From: Schizochytrium sp. CCTCC M209059
Lineage: Eukaryota; Sar; Bigyra; Thraustochytrida; Thraustochytriidae
Assembly (NCBI GenBank): GCA_000818945.1
Contig: KN805372.1
Location: 737,920 to 770,066, forward strand
DNA length: 32,147 bases
Reading direction: 5' to 3'
Part shown: one piece after another, positions 9,954 to 18,755 of the stretch
Numbering within the stretch: position 1 is the first letter of the stretch
Layout: each line of letters begins with the position of its first letter
Position numbers and translations under genes: made by a program
The notes under the pieces: model-generated
Seen by the model: only the letters and a program-made list of their open reading frames with translations
Database searches by the model: none
What the model was told of the DNA's origin: nothing

Positions 9954-10187
9954 CGTGCCTTGTTCTCCAGGTTCTCTCCTCTCCGCCGCCTGCGCTCGCT
10001 CCGCTTCTCCTCCTCGCTCTGCGCGCTCTCTCCCGCGCCCGGCGCGTCTCGAGTCTGTCTGTCGCTTTGCCCTGCGCCGCTTCGCACCCGCGGCGAGCCT
10101 GGATCCAACAACTGCATCCAACGGGTGGCTCCGGCGCAACGTTTCGCCGTCATCGCCTGTAGTCAAGCCAGAGTGCGCGCACCAGCT

Positions 10188-10206
10188 GCAGCAGCAGCAG
10201 CAGCAC
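10188..10206. repeat. Short GCA trinucleotide run
   Basis: About six GCA units lie in the 5' flank of the minus-strand purine gene, about 235 bases upstream of its ATG. Confidence 0.8.
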
Positions 10207-10539
10207 CTGATAGTACGATGTGTATGCCTGGCTGAGGGAGGCTGCAGACAAGCAAGCGCACACTGCCTCGACTGGGTGGAAACCGGTGTTGCACGAGCAG
10301 TCGAGTCAGAATGTGTGCAGTGCAGGCAGTGCATACACTAAGGAGCTTGGTAAAGACGAAGACCGAATTAAACATCGGGGAGAGAGAGGGATGGGGGGTC
10401 CTTACTTGTTGTTGGTGGCATGGCGGTAGAGGCGATGAACTTTGTCGCAGGAAGAGCCCAAGCGAGAGAGACCATCAGGAAAAGAACAAAGTTTTTTCGG
10501 CGTGTTTTCTTGTTTGCTTGTCTATGTGTTTGTCATTCT

Positions 10540-10583
10540 TGTTTGTTTCTTTCTTTGTTTCTTTGTTTGTTTCTTTGTTTGTT
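10540..10583. repeat. TTTG/TTTC tetranucleotide-like tract
   Basis: This T-rich run of TTTG and TTTC units lies just past the stop codon of the exchanger gene. On the minus strand it reads as an A-rich tract in the probable 3' UTR. Confidence 0.8.
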
Positions 10584-10641
10584 CGGGGACTTACCAGCGC
10601 AATCGATAAGAACCCCCTTGGAATCGAGATGATCAGCCTGA

Positions 10642-12612
10642 CTATGAGCGCTTCGAAGAATTTGCGGCGCCAGAGCCATTTTCTGGCTTCATGGCGGCGG
10701 CGCTTGGTGAGTGTCCATTTACAAAAGGGTCGTAAGGACCTTCATCGTCAAAAGGGTTACCCGCACCACCATTCTCGATTAAAATATCCCGATCGTCGTC
10801 CGCGATGGCAGCAGCGTGATCAGCCGAGCCGCGCAAACCAAGCTCCTCAAGTGTAGGGCGTTTAAAAGCTTGCTCACTGGACGAAAGACCAACATCCCGA
10901 GAGCTGCCGCCAAAAACAGGCTTCATGATGCGCTCGTCAAAGTTTCGCCACGCCCGCGTAAAGGTGCCATAGCCCCCGCTTCCTTCTACGGTTGCGGACG
11001 CAAGAGCCTCCTCCTCTTCGACGGAGAGCGCGCGCTCGAGCACTGTTTGATTTAGCATTGCCGTGTGCGGGCTCGCGCCAAAATGCAATATTGCACTCGG
11101 GGATCGCATGCGCGACAACATGCGCGCTCTTTGCCGATTGTGATATTCCAGCTGGGAGGCCTCGTCGGCGACCATCCCCAGGTACTCGGCAATGTAATAA
11201 ACGCTACCGCCCATGATAATATAAGTGAATAGGACCACCGAGACGGTTGTGGTAAGCATTTCTCCCTCTTGATTGAGCACTGGGGCGTGGAGCGCCAGCG
11301 CAAAGGCAACGGCGCCTCGAAGTCCCGACCATGAGATGACGAGCTGGGTCTCGAGAGATATGTAGGCCACAAGCGCTTCCCTGCGGATTTTTGCAACGAC
11401 CCACTTGCCTGCATTGACAAACCCGCCGAGAATAAAAATGTGAACGAAGCGTGAAAGGACGCAAAGAACTATGAGGACGCCCGCCAGATCGGGCCGCCAC
11501 TCGTTCTCACGAACCTCGGCAAGCGTGGTGCCGATAAAGACAAACACAAAGGTCTCGGCCACATGGCCGATGCTCTTGAACCAGGTCGCCGTGGCCACCT
11601 GAGACATGTGCGAAATATTGTAAAAGCTGTAGTGGGCCATGGTCGCGCCGCACAAAAAGAGACTCACCACCGGAGACAATCCGGCCTGTCGCGGCACCAG
11701 GTACGAGAGATACGCAAAGAGGAAGAGCACGGCCTGCTCCTTGCCTGGACTGTCCCGAAGCACAGCATGCTTGAGAATCAGGGCGCTAAGCAGACCAACA
11801 GCAATGCCCACTGCCATGGAGATGAGGGTAATGACGAGGAAACGAAGTGCTAGCAGCCGCACGTCAGCCATGGTAACATCGTCGATATCCACGTCGCCTC
11901 GAGCGATAAGAGTATTGTGGTACAAGCGGAATCCATTGTACAAAACAATGGCGATTGCGCTGTTGAGGACACTCTCTCCAAAGAGAAGCGCGTAGAGCTG
12001 GCGGTCTACATTTCCAGGAAGGACAGTCAACACGGCCCCGGGGTCCACTGCAGACATCATTGAGCCTAAAATAAAGCAATCGACCAGAGGCATGTCATCG
12101 TTCGTCTCCAACGTCGGCGCAGTGTGAAGATGCGTGGCGATGTCACCACCCCGTACCCAGTTGAAGCGATACGCATAAAATACGCCATAACCAATGAGAA
12201 GCGTAGAAAGAATTGTTCCAAGGAGTGAAAAACACAGAATGCCCGAGAGGTTTCGGAAAAAACTCTTGTGCTTGACGCTGTAGGCGTTACTGAAGATGAT
12301 GGCAGGCAGGAAAAATTCGAAAAAGACACCTGAGAATCCACTCGTGACATCTTCCGTAAGTTCATCGTAGTGCATGGCGTCGGCCACGAGGCCGAGGACA
12401 ATGCCGACGGCAACAGCCATGAGCTGTTCAGGCAACCGACGAAGGATTGGGATGGATGTCCGCCAATACATGGTCACCAGGCAAAAGAGATTGGCCGTTG
12501 TGAGCATGACCAGCTCCATGACCGGCGGTGCGCCGTTCCCTGAAAAGTCGTCCGGCGTGCCAAGCACCGAGAGCTGCTCCGCCGTGCCACTTGGCGAGAG
12601 AAGAGACGTCAT
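10642..12612 (-). CDS. Na+/H+ exchanger, NHE/NHX-type (CPA1 family)
   Basis: The 656-residue product has about 12 hydrophobic segments between residues 30 and 450, followed by a hydrophilic tail. Family landmarks are FFEFFLPAIIFSNAY (amiloride-site-like helix), SAVDPGAV with Asp189, LLFGESVLN at about 210-217, FLCGATMAHYSFYNIS and SGLRGAVAFALAL. Together these place it with NHE6/NHE8/NHX5-like cation/proton exchangers that regulate pH at organelle or plasma membranes. The position after Asn217, normally Asp in the ion-binding Asn-Asp pair, is Ser218 (codon AGC). The cytosolic tail contains NPF and DPF tripeptides, typical ligands of EH-domain and clathrin-adaptor proteins, so endosomal cycling is likely. 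Family assignment is strong. Ion specificity and activity are uncertain because of the Asp loss. Confidence 0.92.
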   Translation of the reverse strand: MTSLLSPSGTAEQLSVLGTPDDFSGNGAPPVMELVMLTTANLFCLVTMYWRTSIPILRRLPEQLMAVAVGIVLGLVADAMHYDELTEDVTSGFSGVFFEFFLPAIIFSNAYSVKHKSFFRNLSGILCFSLLGTILSTLLIGYGVFYAYRFNWVRGGDIATHLHTAPTLETNDDMPLVDCFILGSMMSAVDPGAVLTVLPGNVDRQLYALLFGESVLNSAIAIVLYNGFRLYHNTLIARGDVDIDDVTMADVRLLALRFLVITLISMAVGIAVGLLSALILKHAVLRDSPGKEQAVLFLFAYLSYLVPRQAGLSPVVSLFLCGATMAHYSFYNISHMSQVATATWFKSIGHVAETFVFVFIGTTLAEVRENEWRPDLAGVLIVLCVLSRFVHIFILGGFVNAGKWVVAKIRREALVAYISLETQLVISWSGLRGAVAFALALHAPVLNQEGEMLTTTVSVVLFTYIIMGGSVYYIAEYLGMVADEASQLEYHNRQRARMLSRMRSPSAILHFGASPHTAMLNQTVLERALSVEEEEALASATVEGSGGYGTFTRAWRNFDERIMKPVFGGSSRDVGLSSSEQAFKRPTLEELGLRGSADHAAAIADDDRDILIENGGAGNPFDDEGPYDPFVNGHSPSAAAMKPENGSGAANSSKRS

Positions 12613-12747
12613 GGCGTGGCTCTGTCGCTCGCCTTCCTTGCTCGGGGCCGCTCACGGTAGTCTCACGCCCTCGCGTTTGCCGTCGAACGCTCGCGGCAAA
12701 GCTCGAGGTCGCTCGCTTCGGCCGCGGCCCGGGATAGACCCTGTGCG

Positions 12748-12784
<37 letters not shown>

Positions 12785-13335
12785 GCGTTCAACCAAAACG
12801 CGGTCTGGCCTCCTGGCTGCTCACCTCGATTACCGGTGAAGGTGGTGGTGAGATTCGAGGGCAACCAGGACAGGTCGCTTCGCATTTACGTACGTACAAA
12901 CGTGACTTTTCGTAGCTGCAGCTGTTTGGTGCACGCACGAGACGACTACTGAGGAGAGAGGATGCGAGGAGGGCATTGTGCTGTCATCTTAAAAGGTATA
13001 CATACGGCATACAAGTTGCTCGCTCGCGCGAGGTCCTCGATCTTTGGTGTAAGGTTGAGCTCAGGATGAGAGCAATCTTCCGTTCTTTGCGATTCTTTGC
13101 GAAATATCTTTCTGCGATTCTGCTGAGCAGATGGTGAGCACGCTTGTATCAACCTATGGTCAGAAGCGATATGGTTATGCCACGATGCGGCTTTGAGTTG
13201 GGCGTCAAGGAGCAACGTGCGTTGAGTTTCATTAAAGAGACAGATCGATTATCTTACCGGTCACAGAAAAGGTTTTGATTTTGCATTGTTGCAGGCCTAC
13301 GCAGTTCCTGTTCATCAATTCTTCGCGCTGCCACG
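12613..13335. other. Divergent promoter region (NHE / MsrA)
   Basis: This 723-base gap lies between divergent starts. It has a GC-rich half next to the exchanger, with a CCG run, and an AT-richer half next to MsrA. It probably serves both promoters. Short frames here lack any recognisable domain. Confidence 0.55.
12749..12785. repeat. (CCG)12 trinucleotide tract
   Basis: A near-perfect CCG run of about 36 bases lies about 140 bases upstream of the exchanger ATG, probably in its 5' leader. Confidence 0.9.
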
Positions 13336-13959
13336 ATGCGTGGCATGCTCGGAGGCCTGTTAGGCCTGCTGCCAGCGGCGCTGGGCGGGGCGACGAAAGC
13401 TGGGCCACGTATGCAGGCGCTTCTGCAGCGCGAGGTGCCGAGCTCGGGAACGTGCGCGCTTCAAGAGGCACAGACTGCGACCTTTGCAGCGGGATGCTTT
13501 TGGGGCGTGGAGCTGCGCTTCCAGCGAATCCCCGGTGTCGTGGAGACGCAAGTGGGATACACAGGAGGGCACATGGCGCATCCCACGTACGACGACGTCC
13601 TTTCCGACGAGACGGGTCACGCTGAGGCGGTAGAGGTGGCGTTTGATCCGGAGGTGGTCAGCTTCCGGGAGCTCGCCGATGTCTTTTTTGAGATGCACGA
13701 TCCGACGACCTTGAATCGTCAAGGAAATGACCACGGCAGACAATATCGCAGCGCCATTTTCTTCCACAGCAAGGCACAAGAGACTGAGGCCAAGGAGGCC
13801 TTGGCAGACGCCCAAAAGCTTTATTCGAATAGTATCAAAACGCAGATCGTGCCTGCCTCGGAGTGGTGGCCCGCTGAAGAATATCATCAGCGCTACCTGT
13901 CCAAGGGCGGCCAGAGCGCCTCAAAGGGTGAACTATCTCCAATTCGCTGTTACGGATGA
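13336..13959 (+). CDS. msrA: Peptide methionine sulfoxide reductase A
   Basis: The 207-residue product starts at ATG 13336. Residues about 47-200 are a full MsrA domain. The GCFWG active site has catalytic Cys54, and the YDDVLSDETGHAEAVEV and DPTTLNRQGNDHGRQYRS segments are typical of the family. The enzyme reduces methionine-S-sulfoxide in proteins and free methionine. The first 45 or so residues are an extra, hydrophobic, Gly/Leu/Arg-containing leader, suggesting an organellar or secretory targeting signal, but the type cannot be decided by eye. The C-terminus keeps the PIRCYG ending with Cys205. The upstream Cys usual in plant-type KGC-DPIRCYG tails is Glu199 here, so recycling may use a single resolving Cys. 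The stop lies only about 120 bases from the stop of the convergent VIT gene. Confidence 0.95.
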   Translation: MRGMLGGLLGLLPAALGGATKAGPRMQALLQREVPSSGTCALQEAQTATFAAGCFWGVELRFQRIPGVVETQVGYTGGHMAHPTYDDVLSDETGHAEAVEVAFDPEVVSFRELADVFFEMHDPTTLNRQGNDHGRQYRSAIFFHSKAQETEAKEALADAQKLYSNSIKTQIVPASEWWPAEEYHQRYLSKGGQSASKGELSPIRCYG

Positions 13960-14076
13960 GCACGGGGTGCCTTCTTTAATCGCATGATCAGCATCATGAA
14001 TCTCAAAAGCATATTTAAAAAAATGGTCGCAGTCTTTACTCCTGTCTAGAAGCTGGCAGCCAGCCTCTACATTTGA

Positions 14077-14934
14077 TCATTTGGGGTTCTGAAAGAAATC
14101 GTGAGCAAGCTCCTCGACGATCATTGCAATGCCGTACGAGGTAGACGCCACCGCAGAGCCAAGCAAAAGGAACTCGAGGCCGCTGTACCACCAAGAAGAC
14201 GCCGAAAAGGCCGATTTGAAGGATCCCAAAATGAAGAGAACCAGCATGGTAACAACAACGGCTGTGATGAAGAGCACCGAGCTCGAAACATCAGGAACGA
14301 GAAGCGGAACGATCAGGTAGCCAAGAAGTGGCATGGTGCCAAAGATGAGAAAGGAAAAAAAGGTGACCACGCCGTCCTTGTACGGGTTCTCGTCCGGACC
14401 AGGGACCTTGAGCTGCAGCTCCTCGCACATCATAATGTCGACAAAGAATTCCTTGTACTTGGCCATGGTCTTGACGACCACCTGAGCCTTGTCACGCGGA
14501 AGACCGCGCTGTTCGTAAAGGTCAACCATCTCGGTGACCTCGCCGTCTTCGTAGTTGTCAAACTCCCAGACCTCCCGCTTGCGCTCCTGCATAACATGAT
14601 CGTGGTAGGCAATCGTACTCACGCAGTCACCCACGCCCATGGAAAAGGCGTCAGCAACAATGTTGGACACGCCCAAAATGAGCACAGTGGATGGGCCGAG
14701 GTTGCCGCCGGCAGCACCGCTGATGATGGCAAAGCACGTCAGCACGCCGTCCAGCCCGCCGTACACGACAGACTTGATGGAGTCGCCGAGCGTGCGATGT
14801 CCCTCCTGGGCAGCGTGCGACTTGTGGGCCTCGATGGATGCGCTCACGTTGTTTTCATTGTAGGCTTGCCTCGCCTTTTCCATGTGCCGGGTCGGCCCTC
14901 CGTTGCCGTTTCCGTTCGTCGCGCCGTACTTCAT
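14077..14934 (-). CDS. VIT/CCC1-family iron/manganese transporter
   Basis: The 285-residue product starts at ATG 14932-14934. Two N-terminal membrane segments carry VVYGGLDGVLTCFAIISGAAG and SNIVADAFSMGVGDCVS, the signature of the vacuolar iron transporter family. A charged cytosolic section at about 120-190 is rich in Glu and Met (EMVDLYEQRGL, MMCEELQL) and matches the metal-binding domain of that family. Three further hydrophobic segments lie at about 190-275, giving the usual five. VIT/CCC1 proteins move Fe2+ or Mn2+ out of the cytosol into vacuoles using the proton gradient. The length is normal and nothing is missing. Which metal is carried cannot be decided from sequence. Confidence 0.93.
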   Translation of the reverse strand: MKYGATNGNGNGGPTRHMEKARQAYNENNVSASIEAHKSHAAQEGHRTLGDSIKSVVYGGLDGVLTCFAIISGAAGGNLGPSTVLILGVSNIVADAFSMGVGDCVSTIAYHDHVMQERKREVWEFDNYEDGEVTEMVDLYEQRGLPRDKAQVVVKTMAKYKEFFVDIMMCEELQLKVPGPDENPYKDGVVTFFSFLIFGTMPLLGYLIVPLLVPDVSSSVLFITAVVVTMLVLFILGSFKSAFSASSWWYSGLEFLLLGSAVASTSYGIAMIVEELAHDFFQNPK

Positions 14935-15815
14935 CTTTGCCTATCGTCTGTGTGCGACGTTGTAGCACCGTCTGCTGCCTCGCGCCTCTCTGCAGCCTCG
15001 CTCGCGTCGCGCGCGCGCCGCAGAGGGCTCGGCCTCGCGGGACTCGGCGCCACTGCTCTTCGCCGGCCGACCAGTGCTGTTTCCTCGCTGCTCCTGCGCC
15101 TCGCGCGGGCGGCGCAGCGACTGGCCACTATGCGCCGGCGCCGGCGTCTGTCTGCCGTGGCGAAGACGGGCCCCGCTTCGGTCAGCCGCAGCTGCTCGCG
15201 CGCCCGCTCGCAAGCGCCGTCGCGCTCTCGCCACTCGTGCAGACTCGAAGGCGTTTTTGCTTTTATTTCCATGCCTCCTGCTTGTTGCCTGCCTCTTGGA
15301 TAGGAAGATAGCCTAGCTTCTAGCCTAGCTTCGTAAGAAGCTATGTATCGTTACGATGGAGCCCATGCCATCTCAGCCAGCCGCTAGGAACGACGGAATG
15401 ATTGGGACTGATCGATCGGAAGCGACGCTTGCGTCACGCCCGAATATCTTGCGCAAAACACAACGGCAAGCAATGCCAAAAACCGTGCGAAATCAAAAAC
15501 GAACAATACGAAGTCACCAAGATCTTAATATTTGTAGGATACGATGTGGATGTCAGAATGGACACCAACACAAATCGTCTCTAGTCTGACGCAAGAAAGG
15601 ATTGTTTCAAAACTCAACAAGAGAAGCTGCTATAGTCTGATGGGATATATCTTCGTTCTCTCAAATATGACTACCTTTTTCTTGTTCTGTCGCATTCTAC
15701 TACTCTTCTCTCAGGCGAATGAGTTTCCTATCAGATAAGCTCTAGGTCATTTTCACTCTGACACACTGCTTTTTTGATTACGTTAATTCAACGCGTGTGC
15801 GATTTCCCTTTGCAG

Positions 15816-15941
15816 AAAAAAGCATTCTTTGTGCAAATTGGCGCTTCGAATGGCATCAGGATCTCCGTGAGCTACAAAGACAATGGTTGGGATGCGAAGC
15901 AAATGAACATAATCAAGTCTATAGCAGGTACTACCATGCTA
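15816..15941 (+). other. Possible exon or gene remnant, unrecognised
   Basis: A good 3' splice-like site (pyrimidine tract ending TTTGCAG) stands just before 15816. The frame after it reads a KKAFFVQIGASNG-type segment and about 40 residues in all before a stop. The first part loosely resembles the glycine-rich opening of FkbM-like methyltransferase domains. It breaks off with no other domain motif, so it may be a lone exon, a decayed remnant or chance. Confidence 0.15.
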
Positions 15942-15991
15942 TGCTAATGAGATGGAAATACTGGTATTTAGCGAAGAGCAAAATGTCGAAT

Positions 15992-16625
15992 CTACATGCT
16001 AATCGGGCTCGCTGGTTCTACATTTTGCGATATTAGAGGATTTCTAAAATTGAGCACCAAGATCACGTCGAGAAAAGTCCAAGGTGCCTGAATCGAAAAT
16101 AAGAAGAAGAGGAAAGGTTGGTCTTGCTATGCAGGTTGAACAAAACGTTATCCCCACTTATCAAAGAATAAACAGGGGACATAACGGGCAAGGGACGACA
16201 ATTGACGTCATCGGCCTCTGTGGTGCCTCTGATCTCTCGCGACGTTAGCGACGTCAAGCAGTACATTTCGAGCCTCTTATCAACTCCGTCCGCGAGTGGT
16301 TGCCCATGTAAAGTAGTGTATGATTAGGCGTTGAACTTGAACTCACCGTCAGTACTCCAAAGTATAGAAGGATACGATACAGGCCATTCCCTCGTAGTAC
16401 AAAGCCGGAGCCCTGGCACTCTTCGCTCGCTTCACGCGCGTCGCCTTCATTCTCCATCATTGCATCGTCGGTGTCCGTCTGTGCACACTGCGTCGGCATC
16501 GCCGTGTACAAAGTAAGGCTCTTTTCTTCCCGTCGCGCCGTTACCGCCAACACCGCTGCCGCCGCCGCTCTTGTCGCAGTCTTGGCCAATCTCGAAAGAG
16601 TTCGCTGCGCCGCTTCTTGCAACAT
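15992..16625 (-). CDS. Candidate two-exon small protein
   Basis: Exon 1 would run from ATG 16625 down to 16347 (93 codons) and end directly before GTGAGT, a strong 5' splice site. A matching acceptor (TTTTCGATTCAG) precedes 16087. From there the frame continues in phase for 31 codons to TAG at 15992-15994, giving about 124 residues and a 259-base intron. The N-terminus is Arg/Ala-rich with little acidity, like a mitochondrial presequence, and the splice junction falls in a hydrophobic stretch (LYRILLYFGVLT joined to APWTFLDVILVL). I recognise no family. The start context is weak (T at -3) and every firm gene here is intronless, so this stays tentative. Confidence 0.22.
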
Positions 16626-17121
16626 GAACAGAGCGGGTCCAAAGCGACCCCATCTCGAACCCGCTCGCGCTTCGCGTACCAGACCCGGTATTCGTCATAG
16701 ACATAGGAATACAAAAATCACTGTGTTCTGTGCGACAAAACCACGTGTGGACGGCGTCCACTCCTAAGGTACTGTTTAGGGCGGTACTTCACCGCCGATG
16801 GATGGAGAGCTAGTAGCTAGCTATCTGCAGCTACGAGAGACACGAGCGCGCGATAGCGTGCACGTGGCGGCCGCGGCAACCGTACTTACTGCGCGCGTCC
16901 ACCGGGGAATACCGTACTCGCGCGCCGCAGCCGCTGCAGACGGTCGATGTGTAAGGCGAGATTGGCTGCCACGCTTGCGCCCGAAGTGCGCGCATGGTGT
17001 TGTTACAATAGCGGTATTCTTCTGTAAGGGTTGCGAGGTTGGACTTTCTTCCGCTTCGCAGGCCCAAAGTAGACTCCGCCAAGGCAGCGGTAAACTCGCA
17101 ACGAGGGTGCCTTCTCGCCCC

Positions 17122-17154
17122 GAGGAGAGGAGAGGAGAGGAGAGGAGAGGAGAG
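17122..17154. repeat. AGAGG pentanucleotide repeat
   Basis: Six or more AGAGG units end 37 bases before the start codon of the SH3 membrane protein, within its probable 5' leader. Confidence 0.9.
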
Positions 17155-17190
17155 CACGCGGGCACGAAGCGAAGCCCGAACAGCTGGAGA

Positions 17191-18288
17191 ATGACGCGCG
17201 TGACGAGATGGGTAGCGACAATGGTCGTAGCCACTTGCGTCGGCATTGCAAATGCGCAGACCCCGTACCCAACGATGCGCGATACGACCCCGACGCCAAC
17301 CATGGCGCCCATTGTGCTCGTAGACCTGTGCTCGCCGGGAGACAAAGTCAACTTCGAGCTGAACGAGGGATATTTTGACTTTGATCTCGGCGTCTGTGGA
17401 CTGGAGTGCTCGCTCGACATTCTTCGCGAGCAGGACGAGATCAACACATGCGTGCGCAATTGCTTTTCCGTCGAAAACGGAAGGTCCAAGAGTCTGCAGA
17501 GCGAGCCTTACTCGCTCAACTGCGGCGAATGCTTTGGTGCCTATGCAGCCTGCATGGTCCTGGACTGCGAGTGCTCCGCGGCGCGCGAGACCTCGGCGCG
17601 CTGCCGGACGTGCTCGCTGGCCAGCTGCGAGCCGGACTTTACGAACTGCACAGGGGGGCTCGTCGTGCCCGAGTACTATGAAGGCCCAGAAGAAGAGCTC
17701 GATATGCAGCGGGTAATTATTTATGCAAGCGTCGGTGGCGCAGGGGCTTTTCTCGCCATGGGCGGCGTGCTCTTTTTGCGTTACCGAAGAGTCTTGAAGA
17801 GGCGGACCGGGAACCTTACTAAGGACGAGAAGGAGTCGATGAAGACGGCGCGATTTGACGCCAAGTTGTCAGCTGGCCAGGCCCCGCCTCCAGCGAGCGC
17901 TCGTCGACCAAATATGGAAACTTCGCAGGCCTCAGGGGGTCCCGGGCCTCGAGTTTACCTACCTTCTATGTCATCGGCTGCCGCTGCGCCTGCTAAGCTG
18001 GCGTCTCAGGTGAGCGCGCGTGTAAGCGCCAATTTTGGCCGCAAAGCGCCCCCACAAGTGCCTACACGCAACTTTGCCCAGGGCTTTCAAACTAGGCACG
18101 CAAACCCGGTGGGCCACTCCTTTCGTGTCACCATGCCCTTTGTTAGCACCCACGAGGACGAGATCTCGCTCCGGACGAATGCAATTGTTACAGTTCTTGA
18201 GGTCCTGAGCGACGACTGGGTCATGGTTCGCGAGAACTCCACGGGTAAGGAAGGTATGACGCTCTCCGCCAATCTCGTGGATGTATGA
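17191..18288 (+). CDS. Single-pass membrane protein: Cys-rich ectodomain and cytosolic SH3
   Basis: The start chosen is ATG 17191 because it opens a good signal peptide (hydrophobic to about residue 20, ANA-Q cleavage near 22); the upstream in-frame ATG at 16798 gives low-complexity sequence. The product has about 365 residues. Residues 23-172 form an ectodomain with about 14 cysteines, including CGECFGAYAAC and CRTCSLASCEPDFTNC. Residues about 175-197 are one transmembrane helix followed by basic residues, giving a type I topology. A Pro/Ala/Ser-rich cytosolic linker leads to an SH3 domain at about 309-365, with a DEISL start, the DDWVMVRE core and a GKEGMTLSANLV end. SH3 domains bind proline-rich ligands, so coupling outside binding to cytoskeletal or signalling partners is plausible. 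The ectodomain ligand is unknown. The architecture is clear; the function is not. Confidence 0.85.
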   Translation: MTRVTRWVATMVVATCVGIANAQTPYPTMRDTTPTPTMAPIVLVDLCSPGDKVNFELNEGYFDFDLGVCGLECSLDILREQDEINTCVRNCFSVENGRSKSLQSEPYSLNCGECFGAYAACMVLDCECSAARETSARCRTCSLASCEPDFTNCTGGLVVPEYYEGPEEELDMQRVIIYASVGGAGAFLAMGGVLFLRYRRVLKRRTGNLTKDEKESMKTARFDAKLSAGQAPPPASARRPNMETSQASGGPGPRVYLPSMSSAAAAPAKLASQVSARVSANFGRKAPPQVPTRNFAQGFQTRHANPVGHSFRVTMPFVSTHEDEISLRTNAIVTVLEVLSDDWVMVRENSTGKEGMTLSANLVDV

Positions 18289-18755
18289 GCCGTCTGGCCA
18301 TTCGGCCTGCGGTCACACGCTCCACTCGGTCCCGCTGTTCCCTTGCCCCCATGCTCCGGTCCGGCGGACCACGAAAATGGGTTGCGCAGTGTCCGTTGGA
18401 ATGCCCTTTTTTTTAAATGTTTCGCAAGCGACTTGGCGGCCTTCCTGTTTTCATGTCTTCTTTCCCTTTCATTTACTTCCTTCCTTCCTTCCTTCCTTCC
18501 TCCCTTCTTCCTTCCTTCCTTCCTTCCTTTCTTTCTTTCTTCTTTCTTCTTTCTACTGCATCATCCGTCTATACGTCTACTTTCCAGCTCCAGTTTTTAA
18601 GGATAGCCACCGACAGTCTCTGGCTGGCACGGCCCCAGAAGGACAACGAAACCACGCAAAGGAGCTCACAGCACATTTCTGTTGTCGATCGGCCAGTGAG
18701 AGAAAGCTAGTTGTTCCTGGCGAGCAAGAGAGTGCGCAAAGCGCGTACGACGACC
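18289..18755. other. Intergenic region with pyrimidine microsatellite
   Basis: This 467-base gap between two co-oriented genes holds the 3' flank of the SH3 gene, a long CTTC/TTTC tract and the leader of the FHA gene. Frames through the tract give Phe/Leu/Ser/Pro-rich nonsense. Confidence 0.6.
18475..18554. repeat. CTTC/CTTT polypyrimidine microsatellite
   Basis: Roughly 80 bases of imperfect TTCC and TTCT units lie about 200 bases upstream of the FHA gene. The tract is purely pyrimidine on the plus strand and could form triplex DNA. Confidence 0.9.

Larger units (their letters stand above)
9954..10641. other. Intergenic region between NHE and purine genes
   Basis: This 688-base gap holds the 3' flank of the exchanger gene and the promoter and leader of the purine gene, both on the minus strand. 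It contains a CAG/GCA run near 10188-10206 and a T-rich TTTG/TTTC stretch near 10540-10583. No gene is supported here. Confidence 0.55.
14935..17190. other. Long divergent intergenic region with AT-richer island
   Basis: This 2.26 kb gap separates VIT (-) from the SH3 protein (+). Up to about 15300 it is GC-rich promoter-like DNA. From about 15300 to 16400 it is clearly AT-richer than the rest of the window and shows splice-like signals on both strands, covered as separate low-confidence candidates. From 16400 to 17190 it is GC-richer again and ends in an AGAGG repeat. No long uninterrupted gene is present, and no tRNA or snRNA was recognised. Confidence 0.5.

Noticed and set aside
8538..10235. 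A 565-codon open frame antisense to the purine enzyme
   Set aside because: It is the same shadow effect: composition-driven, His/Ala/Gly-rich, no recognisable motif.
10589..10600. A U1-snRNA-like ACTTACC string
   Set aside because: It is only a seven-base match with none of the surrounding U1 stems.
14101..15303. A 400-codon open frame antisense to the VIT transporter and into its promoter
   Set aside because: The translation is low-complexity Arg/Ala/His-rich and the VIT signatures on the other strand are complete.
16630..16700. A possible tRNA-like T-loop (CTCGAACCC)
   Set aside because: No acceptor stem, D-arm or anticodon arm can be folded around it by eye.
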